64,000 bases of DNA from Vigna angularis (Eukaryota > Streptophyta > Magnoliopsida > Fabales > Fabaceae): the NCBI RefSeq assembly GCF_016808095.1, contig NC_068970.1:17094501-17158500 (forward strand), read 5' to 3'. This document shows, piece by piece, positions 12,945 through 25,140 of the stretch; the first letter of the stretch is position 1; each line of letters starts with the position of its first letter. Under the pieces are notes generated by a model. The model was not told where the DNA came from, ran no database searches, and worked only from the letters and a program-made list of their open reading frames with translations. Both the position numbers and the translations under genes were made by a program.

Positions 12945-14938
12945 ATGACACAAATCTCATCGACCGTGTACTTGCCTGACTTTGTAAGCACAGTGTGTAC
13001 TCATCTCAACCATCATAACCTTGGATTTGAAGGAAATTAACTAATCACATATATAATTCCTGAATTCTTAAGTCTTACCTTAGTATTTTTTTTCTCGCAT
13101 CAACAGGGAATGGAGGACCCCACTCTGTTTCATCAATACCCGATGGATTCCTTTCCATTCCAGCTCGATGATTTTGACTTTGAGTCATTCTCCGCGTCCC
13201 CAAAGGGTTCTTCCTCTCACAAGCGCTTGAGCTCCGAAAGCACACAAAACTCTTCCCTCACTCAAAGTCCTGAAACTTCTGTTGCCCCACCAAGACCAAC
13301 CAAGCAACCCAAGACTACAATGAGTACCTGGAGTGCTTACGGCACTGACATGATAGCTCCCAAGGCTGCTTCCTCTTCATCCTCCAAAATCATCTCCTTT
13401 GACAAATCCAGTGCATCTTCTGTTTCTTCCCAACAACCCTACAAACTCGATGATGCAAAACTACTGAAGAAGCCTAAAATTGAAACTGGGTATGGTGAGA
13501 ACCTGGATTTTTCTGCTGTGGCTTCTCAAAGTTTCTATGACAACAACAGTTTTCTAGACTATGATAAGCAAGAGAAAAAGGCTGCAGTTACAATGGCAAG
13601 AAACCCAACCCAAGCTCAAGATCACGTCATAGCCGAAAGAAAACGAAGGGAAAAGCTCAGCCAAAGGTTCATTGCTCTTTCAGCCTTAGTTCCTGGACTC
13701 AAGAAGGTACCCATTTTGTAAAACTTCATGCGTGATTTTCTTTTTCATTTTTTATACAATCGCGGCAACAAGTTTTTGACTTAGGACTTCGTATAAATTA
13801 CTAGGTTAATTCTGATGGATTAATCTTCATGCATGATCCCTACATGTCAAACACAAAGTTCTAAATTGAATTCCCGGACACAGTAAATGTTTTCTGAATT
13901 ACTGTAATCATAGAAATTATGGCGGTAATAAGTATGGTTACTGAAACCTCCAAAGTATTGTGGCTGTGATTTGAAACCTTGAACAGGTGAAATACGTATC
14001 TTCTACTTTAACTGGGTGCAGTTAACTACTAAAACCAATTATTAGTTTTTTCCCTATAATTATGGGATAGGTAATTTTAGTGACAGATTTCAGTCACTAA
14101 TCTTGATTTTAATTCTGCATGCAGAAACAATATTTGATTGCAATGTGCTATGTATAATTGGTATCATGTTTGTACGAGAATATTCTTTCTTATTAAACAA
14201 TGAATTTATGCATGCAGACGGACAAGGCTACCGTCTTGGAAGATGCTATAAAGTACGTGAAACAATTACAAGAACGGGTAAAGATTCTGGAGGAACAAAG
14301 TGTAGATAAAACAGTTGAATCTGCAATCTTTGTGAAGAGATCTGTTGTCTTCTCCGGAGATGACAGCACCTACTCTGGTGAAAACTCTGATCAATCACTC
14401 CCCGAAATCGAAGCAAGAATTTCTGGTAAAGAGGTACTCGTCAGGCTCCACTGCGACAAACACAGTGGACGAACAGCTGCTATACTAAGGGAATTAGAGA
14501 AGCATAATCTCACAGTTCAGAGTAGCAGCTTTTTGCCCTTCGGAAATAACACTCTTGACGTAACTATTGTTGCTAAGGTAAATATACTAACTTCAAACTT
14601 TAAAGAATCATCTTCAATATTTCCGTTAAGTCATAGGCATTAGAAGAAATTATCTTTTAGTCTCAGGTCATCATGATCTCCGTCAATCATTACATGTTAC
14701 AAAACTAATTCTTGCTAGTTTTCTAAAATTAAAAAAAAAATCAATTATGTATTATGTGAAGATTGATCAGAATCTCAGTCAGATGCATCATGTAAAATGT
14801 GATAATTTCTCGCAAACTAGGAGCACACTTGTTGATCAAACTCGTGTTTTTTTTTTTTTGCAGATGGGGAAGGACTACTGCTTGACTGCAAAAAATCTCA
14901 TCAGAAGCTTAAGTCAGTGTTTGAGGCAGCTTTCTTAG
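12945..14938 (+). CDS. bHLH transcription factor, subgroup IVa (bHLH18/19/25-like)
   Basis: A nuclear DNA-binding regulator. The coding exons are 12945-12983, 13107-13706, 14218-14577 and 14864-14938. All junctions are GT-AG and phase 0, giving 357 codons. The bHLH domain spans residues about 186-235. Its basic region HVIAERKRR has the His-Glu-Arg trio typical of E-box/G-box binders, and helix 2 runs KATVLEDAIKYVKQLQERV. The exon junction falls inside the loop (LVPGLKK|TDKA), as is usual for this clade. Residues about 275-357 form the ACT-like C-terminal domain, ending LIRSLSQCLRQLS. The first exon encodes MTQISSTVYLPDF and continues into GMEDP, echoing the clade's usual MEISS..LPE..MEDP start, so the ATG at 12945 is preferred over 13110. 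Known subgroup IVa members regulate ER-body formation, iron and jasmonate responses and, in legumes, triterpene saponin synthesis. Which role applies here cannot be read from the sequence. Confidence 0.9.
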
Positions 14939-15022
14939 GGAACAATTAACCAGTTCAAGCATCCACTCTGTAGCTCCATTAATTTGTTGCTGTGCATCCT
15001 TCACTATACAGGAAAAGAGCTT

Positions 15023-15028
15023 AATAAA
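15023..15028 (+). terminator. Candidate polyadenylation signal of the bHLH gene
   Basis: AATAAA lies 85 bp after the bHLH stop codon, in a T-rich 3' region. Cleavage would be expected a few tens of bases downstream. Confidence 0.5.
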
Positions 15029-15119
15029 AAGAGTTTTTATCACAGTGCTTTCTTTTTCCCTAGTCCATTATCTGGATTTGGGAGTAGCATATCAATGGCC
15101 TGTGACTGCTAGTGTCTCC

Positions 15120-18100
15120 TCCAGTGTAGAGTTCAAGATGATGCCATGTTTCCTTTTTTTTTCTCCACAGTTTTTGCGTAGTTGATTCATTAGCTACGTT
15201 CTTACAGTGGCATTTTCAAATCTCTACATCTGTTGTTTATGTTTTTCTATAGAGGGTTTTTTAGAGGATTTGACTATGACCTCTTTCGTTCCTCTTTCGT
15301 TCCTCTTTCGCTTTGTGAACAGGGTCCGGTTTCCTTGAAAAGCAATGTTGGCAGCATTTATTTTATGTTGTTCCATGTCGGATTGTGATGATCACTTCTG
15401 TATAAGATTATTATTGTTAATTACTAAACGTCTTACTCCCTTTATTTTGGATACTTGTGGATGCATATCTTCAACAACTAATTAAACGAGATTCTCGCCA
15501 TTTGGACTTATTTTGTTCAGGTTGATAACTCATGTAATCAACTTAAGGTTTATCTTTTAAAAAATAATTGCTAACATATAGTTAACCATTTTTCTCAAGA
15601 TACATGTGATTAAATAGTTACAAGAGGATCTTTTTACTATTCCTTATAAGACTCAAAGTTATGTTTTTTTTTTTTATAAGATGCAATGCTTACTATAGTT
15701 TGAATTACACTTTTCTTAGACTAAAATGCTCTTAACTAAAATTGAAAGATTGCAAAAACTAAAAAAAAATAATTAAAGATAAGGATAAATTTGGAAAAGC
15801 AATGATAACAGGATTATTGCTACCAACTAAAATTATCTACTTCTATATTCTGATAAATTAAATAATAGGATCTAATAAATATAAATGGTTAAAGTATTAC
15901 AAATTGCTAAAAATAATTAAAAAAGTACATTACACGTTCAATAATAAAAAAAAAAACTTATCTTGTAAATCCTTAATCATAACATGAAAACAATATAATA
16001 GGAAACATTTTCCTAATACAGGCTCTGCAAAATCTTATAAAGGCTATAATTTACTAATAATACACCAAATGTTGTGGAAGAAGTTGATTAATTTTAATGA
16101 TTGCCATTGGATCATGGGTCCACATGACATTGTCAGAACTATTAAAATTTAACATGGGAAACCACTTAAACCTACCCAAAATTTTTAGATCTGCTTGCTA
16201 ATATCTAGGAATCATTTAAATAAACACACAGTCGCAAACTTCTGGGTTGTAGCGCAAAGTTTATATTATGTTCACTAATATTAAAAAGAAAAATTTTTAA
16301 GATGAACATATTAAAAATTATCTAGATCGACAATTAATTAAAATAGATAAATGTAAACATGTATTAGTCTTTGCGCGTTACAAGACGTTTAATTAATAGA
16401 AAATAATTATTCTTTTAAAATAAAATATTGCCAATTTAGTCTTAAATAAATTTGTATGTATGTGTATACAAATTCTTGAGAAAGTATTATTTATGGAAAA
16501 AATAATTATATTGCACGATATCATGTTCTATACATTATTATAGTTAAAACAAATATAACAATGTCTAATGCTCTCTGGACATAAAATAAAACTATCTTTA
16601 TCATTAATAATACATTATAATTATACATCAACTTGTATGTTGCCAAGTCGATTTGATCAGAGCATGATCACTTCCATCCTTAATTAGTCTAATGGCGTGA
16701 GAATGCTTTATGATTTTATTTTAAAAAATTCAGTATAGATTGAGATTTGAAGTCTCATGACTCATTCAAGATGTGCAAAGAAAAACTCGTAGGAGACTTC
16801 AACCGAAAAAAAAAATGCAAAATTTGTTTCTTATTCATGGATATTGATTGTTAAATGAATTCTAATGTCATTTTTTTTTTGTATTTTTCTAATTTAATAT
16901 TTTTTTAATTCTTCTATAAGATATATTTAAATAAAAATTGATGTTCCATACAGGTGGGTGCATAATTTTGGTACCCAAAGAAAGAAAGTAATAAGGAACA
17001 AAATTTAATTTGAACCATAATACATATACACTTTTATTTTACATAGATGTATTAAGAAAAATATTATTTGACACACCTAAATTTTTTACATTCATTTGAT
17101 ACTATTTTTCCTTACTTTTTCCTCTCTTCTTTCTTGAAAAAATACAAAATTTTACACTTTTATGACTATTTTATCCTTGTATATCCTATGTCAAATAAAT
17201 GTAAAAGTGTGTCATAGTATCATTTCTCCTCGATTAAATATTTGTTTTTCTTTTCTTTTTATTTCTCTTTTCTTATCATGTCATATTTTGTAAATCTATT
17301 TTTTTTTCTCTCTTTAAATATATATTAGGTATTGATCGCTATTTTGAAGGTGTATTATATATTAATAATTTTCTTATAGTTTTTGAGTTCTTGTATTACA
17401 TTAGGTAAAGGGGGAAAATGCTATAAAAGGATTAAGGTGAGAAACAGTAGAAGTTTTGAACCTTACACAGCAGCGGAGAGATCTCGGAGGTAGCTTTGAC
17501 GAGAAGAAGATAGTTGCATTACTTTAAACTCCAAACTTAACTAAGACAATCTTCCAAAAAAAAATACTTAACTAAGACCGCATTATTAAGTTTTCATTAT
17601 TAAAAATCTAATGTACTTATTATAGTGTTTATCACGATAGTGATAGTAGTTTTTTTTAATATCTTTAATTAAATAGTTAAATGACCACGAAATCATGATA
17701 CACGTGGTTAGAATGACAAGTACAACACTAAAACAGTTGTCACACGTTAACATGTATTAACTGTTAAATTTCAGCTAATCTTTCCGTTTAAACTTAATTT
17801 GAGTGATTAGTATATACTATCTCACCTTCACCAGTAGCAACATTGAAAAAGATCTAAATTTAATTTTGGTATAATTTTAACGGTGATGTTTTATACTTTT
17901 ATTTGTTTATAAATCGCATTAAATATAGTTTCAATTTTGAATTAATTATTAAAAATTCAATTATTTAAAAATTATGTTGAATATCGTTTAGAAAGAAAAT
18001 TTGTATGGTAATGTATAGACTTTAAACATTAAACTGCATACAAAAGAATAACAAAATTTTCCGGTCGTGGTTTAAATGTGAACATTAAGGATTTGTATCT

Positions 18101-20640
18101 CTCTTATATTTTTCGAACAACTAATTCTATAATTTAATTGTACATTAAATTTACCTGTCTTTTTCTTTTTCTCATGACAGTCGACTCATGTCTTAGGACT
18201 TTCTTTAAACAATCTGACTTGATTTTATTATTTTCGTTAAAACATAAAAACTTGAATAATCCCAACATGATTTCACTTGTGCAATACTTCTTGGTTGCAC
18301 GTGTTTTTTAAGGCAAGTGAACTAATGTATTAAATGGAAAGTCTCCCATAGTTTTAATATTGATTTGTTCCTTTCACGCATTATTTTTCCAAATTTTGCC
18401 ACTTCAATTTTTTCTTTTTTATTTGGATCAAACTCAATATACTACAAAGAAAATGAATGGGAATACAACAAACCGACCAGCCCAAAACTGACCAAAACAT
18501 GGACGGCATAAGAATTTACGGGCATAGGTTGTTGTGTTATTCATTTGTAGTTTTGTCTGTGGACACGATGAGACTCTTGACACATCAATCGGCTCATAAA
18601 CTGTGGTCGGCGATCTTCTTATTCCAAACTTCCAGGAATAGAAAAAAAAACATCATCATATCCATATTGAAATAATCCATCTTCTCTTTTTCCACTACCT
18701 TTATACGGAAGACTCTACCACACACCAACTTTGAAAAACCCAAACACTTTCGTCAGAAAATTCCACCGCTACTCTGCGTTCCTTTCTGATGCAATGTAAT
18801 TTCCAACTATAATTTTATAAATCTGATATATTTGAATAAATTCTATATATAGATATATGGAATGACAGGAATATTAGAACCAGAATTGATATTGCTTATT
18901 CTAAATTGTATAATTTGTCATATTACAATTTGGTATGATAGAAACATAACACGATAACAACCAACTCATACAAACCTAATCAACTGTGCCTCCCACTATT
19001 TTCCTTTGCTGTCTTCATTCAGCCAACGTATACGTGTGTTTAAAAATATGTTGGTGGGGTGGTGAAAGGAATTTCTTTGCATTTTTTAGTTGAAACTATT
19101 TTTAAATTTAGATTATGTCACCAACCAATCCCTAAGTTTTCTCAAATTTTATATATTTTTTCAGTGTTTTGTCCTTTTTTGAACCCATCTCAATTCTTTT
19201 GAAAAGTGAGAGAGGCACTCGAGCACATCTTGAAAAACGCATCATTATGTGTGTCTTTGAATTGGAATGATCAAATCAATTTTATATTAATATCACTTTA
19301 AAGAAAAGCAAATGCAATAATACATGCATTTGAATTTTCTAAAAAATTATTTTTATGCTAAATTTAACAAAAAAAATAGAATCTAAAGTTAATTATAGTA
19401 ACTGGTTTATATTTAAATCAATCAATGATTGGATAAAAATTGATGAAAAATATATATGTAGAAATTAATTTATTAATTACTAATCACAATCTCTAAAACC
19501 TCCCTTATGGGAAAATTATTACAATAAAATATTTTAAGATTATAATATGGTATTTACTAATTTTATCATCTAACAAAAGAGATTATAAACAATTATATAT
19601 AAGATATAATTTCTTTCTTAAAAAAGCAAAGGAAAAAAGAGATCATGAGTTTTCTTCTTAAACATGGATGTATATTTTGTGCAACATAATTGTATTTAAA
19701 TAAAATGAAATCATTATGAATAAGAAAGTTTACTCCGCAAATATTGAATGAATTGAATATTTAAAGATTAAATTAGAAATGAATGATTAAACCAAACTGC
19801 ATAAATTTTTAATAGAATAATACAAGATGATATGATAAAAATGTAGAATGACTTCACGTGGGTATATATTCCCATCTTCTTATACCTTTGGTCTTGTGAT
19901 TTTGTCGTTTTTGTGGTGACGCCATCTTTCTCATCAATTACTCCAACTAAACGACAACAACGCTCAACAAACTTTCGTCCGTATATCTCTCAAATCAAAA
20001 GTGTCAATATTTTTATAAGACAACACCTGTTTCGTTGATGCCAAATTGCCATAATGAGACAAAGAAAAAAACCTTGACTTTAGATCCACTTTTTTATTTT
20101 TTTTCAGGAATAAAATCAATGTATCCTCTTTTTTTTGGGATGTATGATGTAAGGGAGATACAGATTTTTTTAAATAATAACATAATGAAAAAAATAAAGA
20201 AAATAATTTTCTGCTGAGTTTATTGACATGCATCACCCCGAGTATCAACTTTCTCCTGAATTCAACGAAATGGGTTTCAGCACCACATATTTGACATGTT
20301 GGTTCATGTCCAACAACTGTCAACTTTCTGCTACCAAAATTTCAAATTTAGATTCCATAATTGCATAATTAATCTGTATGTAGAAGGTATTTTCAAACTT
20401 TATGTGAAAGGTATTTACACCGTGACTAAAAAGTTAGCTTTTTGCAGTGCTAAAAGTTAGGAATAGACAAGTTAATATAATTGTGCCACGACTTTTACAC
20501 ACCCATATAAAAAACGTTAAATTTATTTAGGTAACTTTTAGACACCCGTATACCAAATTGTAAATCTTGCAAAATCATTTCTTAGAAGAAATTAAATGTC
20601 TAAAAACAAACATTAAGCACTTTAGATTTTGGACCCTTGT
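15120..20640. other. Intergenic region between the bHLH and hexokinase-like genes
   Basis: No gene is supported. At 15284-15312 the word ctctttcgttc repeats about three times. A probable MITE lies at 17052-17228. CACTGT-free ACGT palindromes (CACGTG) occur at 17701, 18298 and 19855. Short frames at 18457-18675 and 19964-20323 show no domain, no splice-compatible neighbours and no codon bias, so they are not called. Confidence 0.5.
17052..17228. mobile_element. Probable MITE with about 40-bp inverted ends
   Basis: The left end (atttgacacacctaaattt near 17070) and the right end reverse-complemented (actatgacacacttttac near 17210) match imperfectly over about 40 bp, including attcatttgata / atttatttgaca. 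There is no coding capacity. No clear target-site duplication was found, so the exact borders are uncertain. Confidence 0.5.
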
Positions 20641-20656
20641 TTGTTATTGTTCTATT

Positions 20657-20719
20657 AGCCCAAGCCCAAGCCCGAGCTAGGGACGTAGTTGGGTAGGCTT
20701 AGACCAAGGGATTAGCCCA
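20657..20719 (+). promoter_or_regulatory. Cluster of AGCCCA (site II-like) motifs upstream of HKL3
   Basis: AGCCCA occurs at 20657-20662, 20663-20668 and 20714-20719, with AGCCCG at 20669-20674. The other strand reads TGGGCT, the plant 'site II' word often found in promoters of growth-linked and organelle-linked genes. The cluster lies 170-230 bp upstream of the ATG at 20888, a plausible promoter position. No convincing TATA box was seen. Functional relevance is inference. Confidence 0.4.
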
Positions 20720-20887
20720 TCTGTGTGAGTGAGCTCTCAACCCATACAATTCCATGATACTCGTTCCTGTGTACTGGATTAGCGGATTTCAGTTATTTGG
20801 GTTTTTTTTTTTTGGGAGAAATGAAAATAGAGAAGAATGTTTTATTGAGTTGAGAGATCTTTGATCTGAAAATATCGGTGTTGGAGG

Positions 20888-23609
20888 ATGAGGAAGAATG
20901 TGGTGGTGGTGGTGAGCACAAGTATTGCGGTGGTGGTGGTAGGGGCATTGATCAGAAAGTGGAAGCAATGGAAAGAACAACAGTTGAGGAGAATGAAACA
21001 AATAATAAGAAGGTTTGCTAGGGAAAGTGCCACCCCATTAAAAATTCTTTGGCAAGTAGCTGATGATATGGTGACCAGCATGGAAGACTCTCTTGCTATT
21101 ACCGATGATTCACCCTCTCTCAACATGGTCGTTTCCAATGCTACATCGCTCCCACTCGGGTACATATTTCTCTTTTTCATCATCGTATGTGATTTTAGTG
21201 AGGAGTATTTTCATCTTCTCTATGTAAAATTTTTTCTTAAAAAAAAAAATAACATTGATTGACACTTGGCAGAGATGAAGAAGGATTCTTTTATGGGGTT
21301 AGTTTGCATGGAAGGAATTTGTTGATGTTGTGTGCGCGACTCGGAGGAAAGAATAAGCCTATCTCTGCCTTACAAAGACAACATATTTCCATCCCTGATG
21401 CTGTCATGGCTGGCTCTTCTCTGGTAATTTTACCATAAATATTAATTGAAAAATGCTTTTTAGACACCATTATCTTAGTTTCATTTTATATGAATCTATG
21501 CATGCATTATAATGCCCCCAACACCTCAAACTTGTTTTACCAGGAGATAAATGATTACATAGCTAAAGAGATAGCTGAGTTCGTTTCGGCGCATCCTGAG
21601 ATTGAGGACAGTGCACCCGCCAAAAACAAGAAACTCGGCTTCACATTGGCATATCCAGTTGATCAAGCTATGCCTTTCTCGGTGACAGCATCAGAACACA
21701 AAAACGCAAACAACCCAGTTGAGTTTAATTAGTACACATACATAAATGCTAATCCTTTTTCGTGTTGGAAGACTAAAACACTCACGTTGTGGAAGCAGGT
21801 TCGCCAAGGAATGGTGAACGACTTAAATCGAGCGTTGACGAACCATGGAATGAAAATGCACGTTGCCTCACTGGTTAGAACCCTATCAATTCATTTTGTA
21901 AATGTTACATTTTCTGGGGTATGTCTGTCTTTCCACGTCTGAAGCAATAGCAGATTCAAAACATTAATACTGAATAGGTTGATGAAACTATTGGAGGCTT
22001 GGCCGGTGGAAGATACTATAACAGGGAGAGCGTGGTTGCAGTTAACCTTGGCACCACCACAAATGCTGCTTATGTAGAACCAGCAGAGGACGTTGCCAGC
22101 GATCTCTCACAGTCTTCCAATTCAAGGGAACAGGTTAGTTAATTACTATTACAATATCCATGCTTGTACCAGAAATTATCAAATAGTCCTCAACAATAAT
22201 TAAATATATGCTATGAAGAGATTAGTTGAATGTAAAGGTATATCTCAACTGTGAATTAAGCAACTTAAGTGATTAATTCGGTTGTAGTATTGCAGGTGAT
22301 TAGCATGGAGTGGGGAAACTTCTATTCCGGTAATCTCCCTTCAACATTGTATGATGACATTTTAGATGCTGAAAGCTCAGATCCTGGTGGCCGGGTATAG
22401 ATAGCTCCTGAAATCACTGTTGAACATTTACCATTGTTATAAATACATACCAATCATCTACAATTGGCAACTGAGTCTTCTGTTTTTTACCTCATCAGCC
22501 TTTCGAAAAGCTTATTTCAGGAGAGTTTTTGGGAGAAGTTGTAAGACAGATCTTGTTGAAGTTGGCCAAGGAAACAGCCTTGTTTGGATGCAGAGTGCCT
22601 CCGAAGTTAATGACTCCCTATTTAGTCAGGTTCCTCACCCATAAATACTCCATCTATCGGAAGCCTTTATCACTTTATTGCATAACTTTTTCTGTGTTTG
22701 GGTCAGAATTTATTTTTTTCAATGAAAACGAATTTGTAAAATTGTTCTCGATTAAATTTTAAAATTACTCTCTTAAGATCCTTCTAAACATTGTTTACAA
22801 TTATAACTTTTAGAACATATAGGTGAGAGATCCTTTCTGATTCATTTAATGCGTTTAAAACACTGTTAAAAGATTCTTTTTTTATTATAGAATCTGACCA
22901 CGTGCCAAATCTCATCTAGTTTAGACTTTACAGAACAGAAATGGGTGAATTTTAGAAAAGCTACCAAAGTTTTCCATATAATTTAAGAAACTAATATGAT
23001 CCTACTTCACTTAGAAAATCAATGAGCTAGCATGAATGAATAAGTAGTAGAGACATTGTAATTCAAATAATGAGACTTATTTGACACCTTGTGCAGGTCC
23101 TCTGATATGGCTGCCATGCATCAAGATACGTCGGAGGATCGTGAAATAGTGGGTGAGAAACTGGGAGAAATTTTCGAGGTAAGAATGTACACTTCACCTT
23201 TCCAATGATAAGATCCATGCCAGCGAAAAAGGTACAAAATGAATTAACATGTAGAAAATGCATATTCGACAAAGCACAGATCCATAATTGTTGTCCAATG
23301 GCACGGGAAGTGGTGGCTGAGGTGTGTGACATAGTAGCAGAGAGGGGTGCACGATTAGCGGGAGCAGGAATTGTGGGAATAATTAAGAAGCTTGGAAGAA
23401 TTAAGAATAGAAAGAGTGTGGTGACGGTGGAAGGTGAGCTTTATGAGCACTATCGCATTTTCAGAAACTACCTTCATAGCGGTGTGTGGGAAATGCTTGG
23501 CAAAGATTTCTCAGACAATGTCATCATTGAACATTCACATGGTGGTTCTGGAACTGGAGCTTTGTTCCTTGCTGCTGCTCAAACTCGAGCACACAGTTCA
23601 GATTCTTGA
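20888..23609 (+). CDS. HKL3: Hexokinase-like protein, HKL3 type, probably non-catalytic
   Basis: Nine exons: 20888-21159, 21273-21423, 21544-21717, 21799-21873, 21978-22133, 22296-22394, 22499-22629, 23097-23178 and 23280-23609. They join in frame to 489 codons, with the exon number and length of plant hexokinases. Residues 4-22 form a Val-rich membrane anchor followed by a basic stretch, as in membrane-anchored hexokinases. Ordered family blocks are [36 protein letters not shown] and a C-terminal [12 protein letters not shown]. Key positions have changed. Phosphate-1 LDLGGTNFR is VSLHGRNLL (101-108). The catalytic VNDT is VDET (Glu227 for Asp). LGTGTN is LGTTTN. The glucose-binding WTKGF segment is absent at the exon 3/4 junction. 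The closest recalled relative is Arabidopsis HKL3, from shared text such as MAAMHQD and [10 protein letters not shown]. Inference: a sugar-signalling or scaffold role at a membrane rather than glucose phosphorylation. Confidence 0.9.
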
Positions 23610-24450
23610 CCCTTTACACTCAACACTTTTCTTTTCTTTTGAGCTTGCTGTTCTGAGAAGAAAAATACATAATGATGATGATGATGATGCTTGAGCTAAA
23701 AAGAAGAGTTTCTATTTGCCTTTGAATGAGTTAATATTTTTCATTGAGTGATTTTGGACTCATTATAAATGGACATGTGGTATGCACGGGTGGATGCACT
23801 AGCTAAATTGGGCTGCTGGTGATTGTAGACAACAGTTATTTATTGAGTTTGGACATGGACTACCTTGAAATTGTCCTTTTTGTTTTTGCTTATAAAGGTT
23901 TTTTGAGATTGGATCTCAACGATCATACTATTACCGTATCGGTTTGTCCTCATTCAACGTCGGAAATTCGCATAAAAGAAAAGCAATCTACATTAAAATA
24001 TAAAAATGGTTGCTGATTTTTCTATATATATCTATCTATCTCAGAATTGTTAACCACCTGTGAACAATAATATACAAAAGAAAACAACAGGACTTGGCCC
24101 ATTATATTCAAGAAACAATTTTGCCATGTTTTTTAATGATATGTGGACACCAATATAAACATCTTTTTCACCCCATTTTTACTTTCTATTCTTCTTCTCT
24201 TCTATAGTATTTATATTTCTTTCTCTTCTTTCTCATTATCTCAGAGAGTACTTGGTCTCTTTATCCTAGCATTTTATCTTAATACGTTCCATCATGATTG
24301 ATTTATCCCAAATGATTATGAAAGTGAATCCAAGACGAACGTTCGATGTGTTTGTTATGGATTATGGAGGAATCCGTAGATGGTGCAAAAGGCTCTAAGG
24401 AGAATGGATATCGATGACATAACTTGATTCTATGCCTATAGAAAAACTAT
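23610..24450 (+). other. 3' flank of HKL3 and following spacer
   Basis: A short (GAT)n run (atgatgatgatgatgatg) lies about 60 bp after the stop. No canonical AATAAA occurs in the first 150 bp; plant genes often use variants such as the AT-rich words at 23730-23740. No further gene was recognised. Confidence 0.4.
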
Positions 24451-24469
24451 TTATTTTCTATAATTTATG

Positions 24470-25140
24470 AAAAAATCCACAAAACACTAAACCTAGACTC
24501 GATGTATACTTGAATCGACTTAGCTTGACATAGATCCTAGTCCACTTAGTCCGAACTAAGCTTTATTCGATTCAACCTCAATTGGTCTTGAGATTACTCG
24601 ATCCAACTTCATCTTGGGCTAACTCGAGTAATGTAGACATAATATGACTTAACTCAACCTAGACTCAAGTCAATTAGGCTTAATCTTTCTTAGTTCCACT
24701 TATGCATTGTTAACTTGGTTTGACTTGACCTAACTTGACTTAATGTGTGTAACTTAGTTCGATATAATTTAGGTTTAATCGAATCTAATTTCACCCAAAG
24801 CTTACCAATTTGACATAACTTTAGCTTAACTTAACCTTTAATTTGACCCAAACAGACCAAAATTGACATAAGTTTAACCTAGTACAACTAGAATTACATT
24901 CTAACTTGAGCTCAAGCACTACCCAATTTGACTTGGGTTTGGCTTGGGTAAGCCCAACCTAGATCTAACCTATCTAAAGTTGACATTTGCCTGGCCCAGT
25001 CTTACTTGTCTAGAGTCTCATCCAACCTAATATTGCAAGCTTTAACCTAATCCAACTTGATAGTAGATGAGTTGGATTCAACTCAATTGATCTTTCATTA
25101 CTTGAACTTGATTTGGTCTAACATTTCATAGCTTGAACTA
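24470..25140 (+). repeat. Degenerate array of GACTTAACC / AACTTGAC words
   Basis: For about 670 bp the sequence is built of variants of gacttgacctaacttgactt, with strong strand asymmetry: C and T words on this strand and few Gs outside TTG and GAC. It resembles an old short-unit tandem array. A second array of the same word in reverse-complement form lies at 44650-45350. No coding signal is seen. Confidence 0.55.

Noticed and set aside
13110..13721. ATG at 13110 as the bHLH start
   Set aside because: The upstream exon 12945-12983 is in phase and restores the clade's conserved N-terminal pattern, so it is the better start.
19964..20323. 119-codon minus-strand frame upstream of the hexokinase-like gene
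   Set aside because: No family motif; Cys residues (CQICG) looked zinc-finger-like but only one CxxC is present and the rest is low-complexity.
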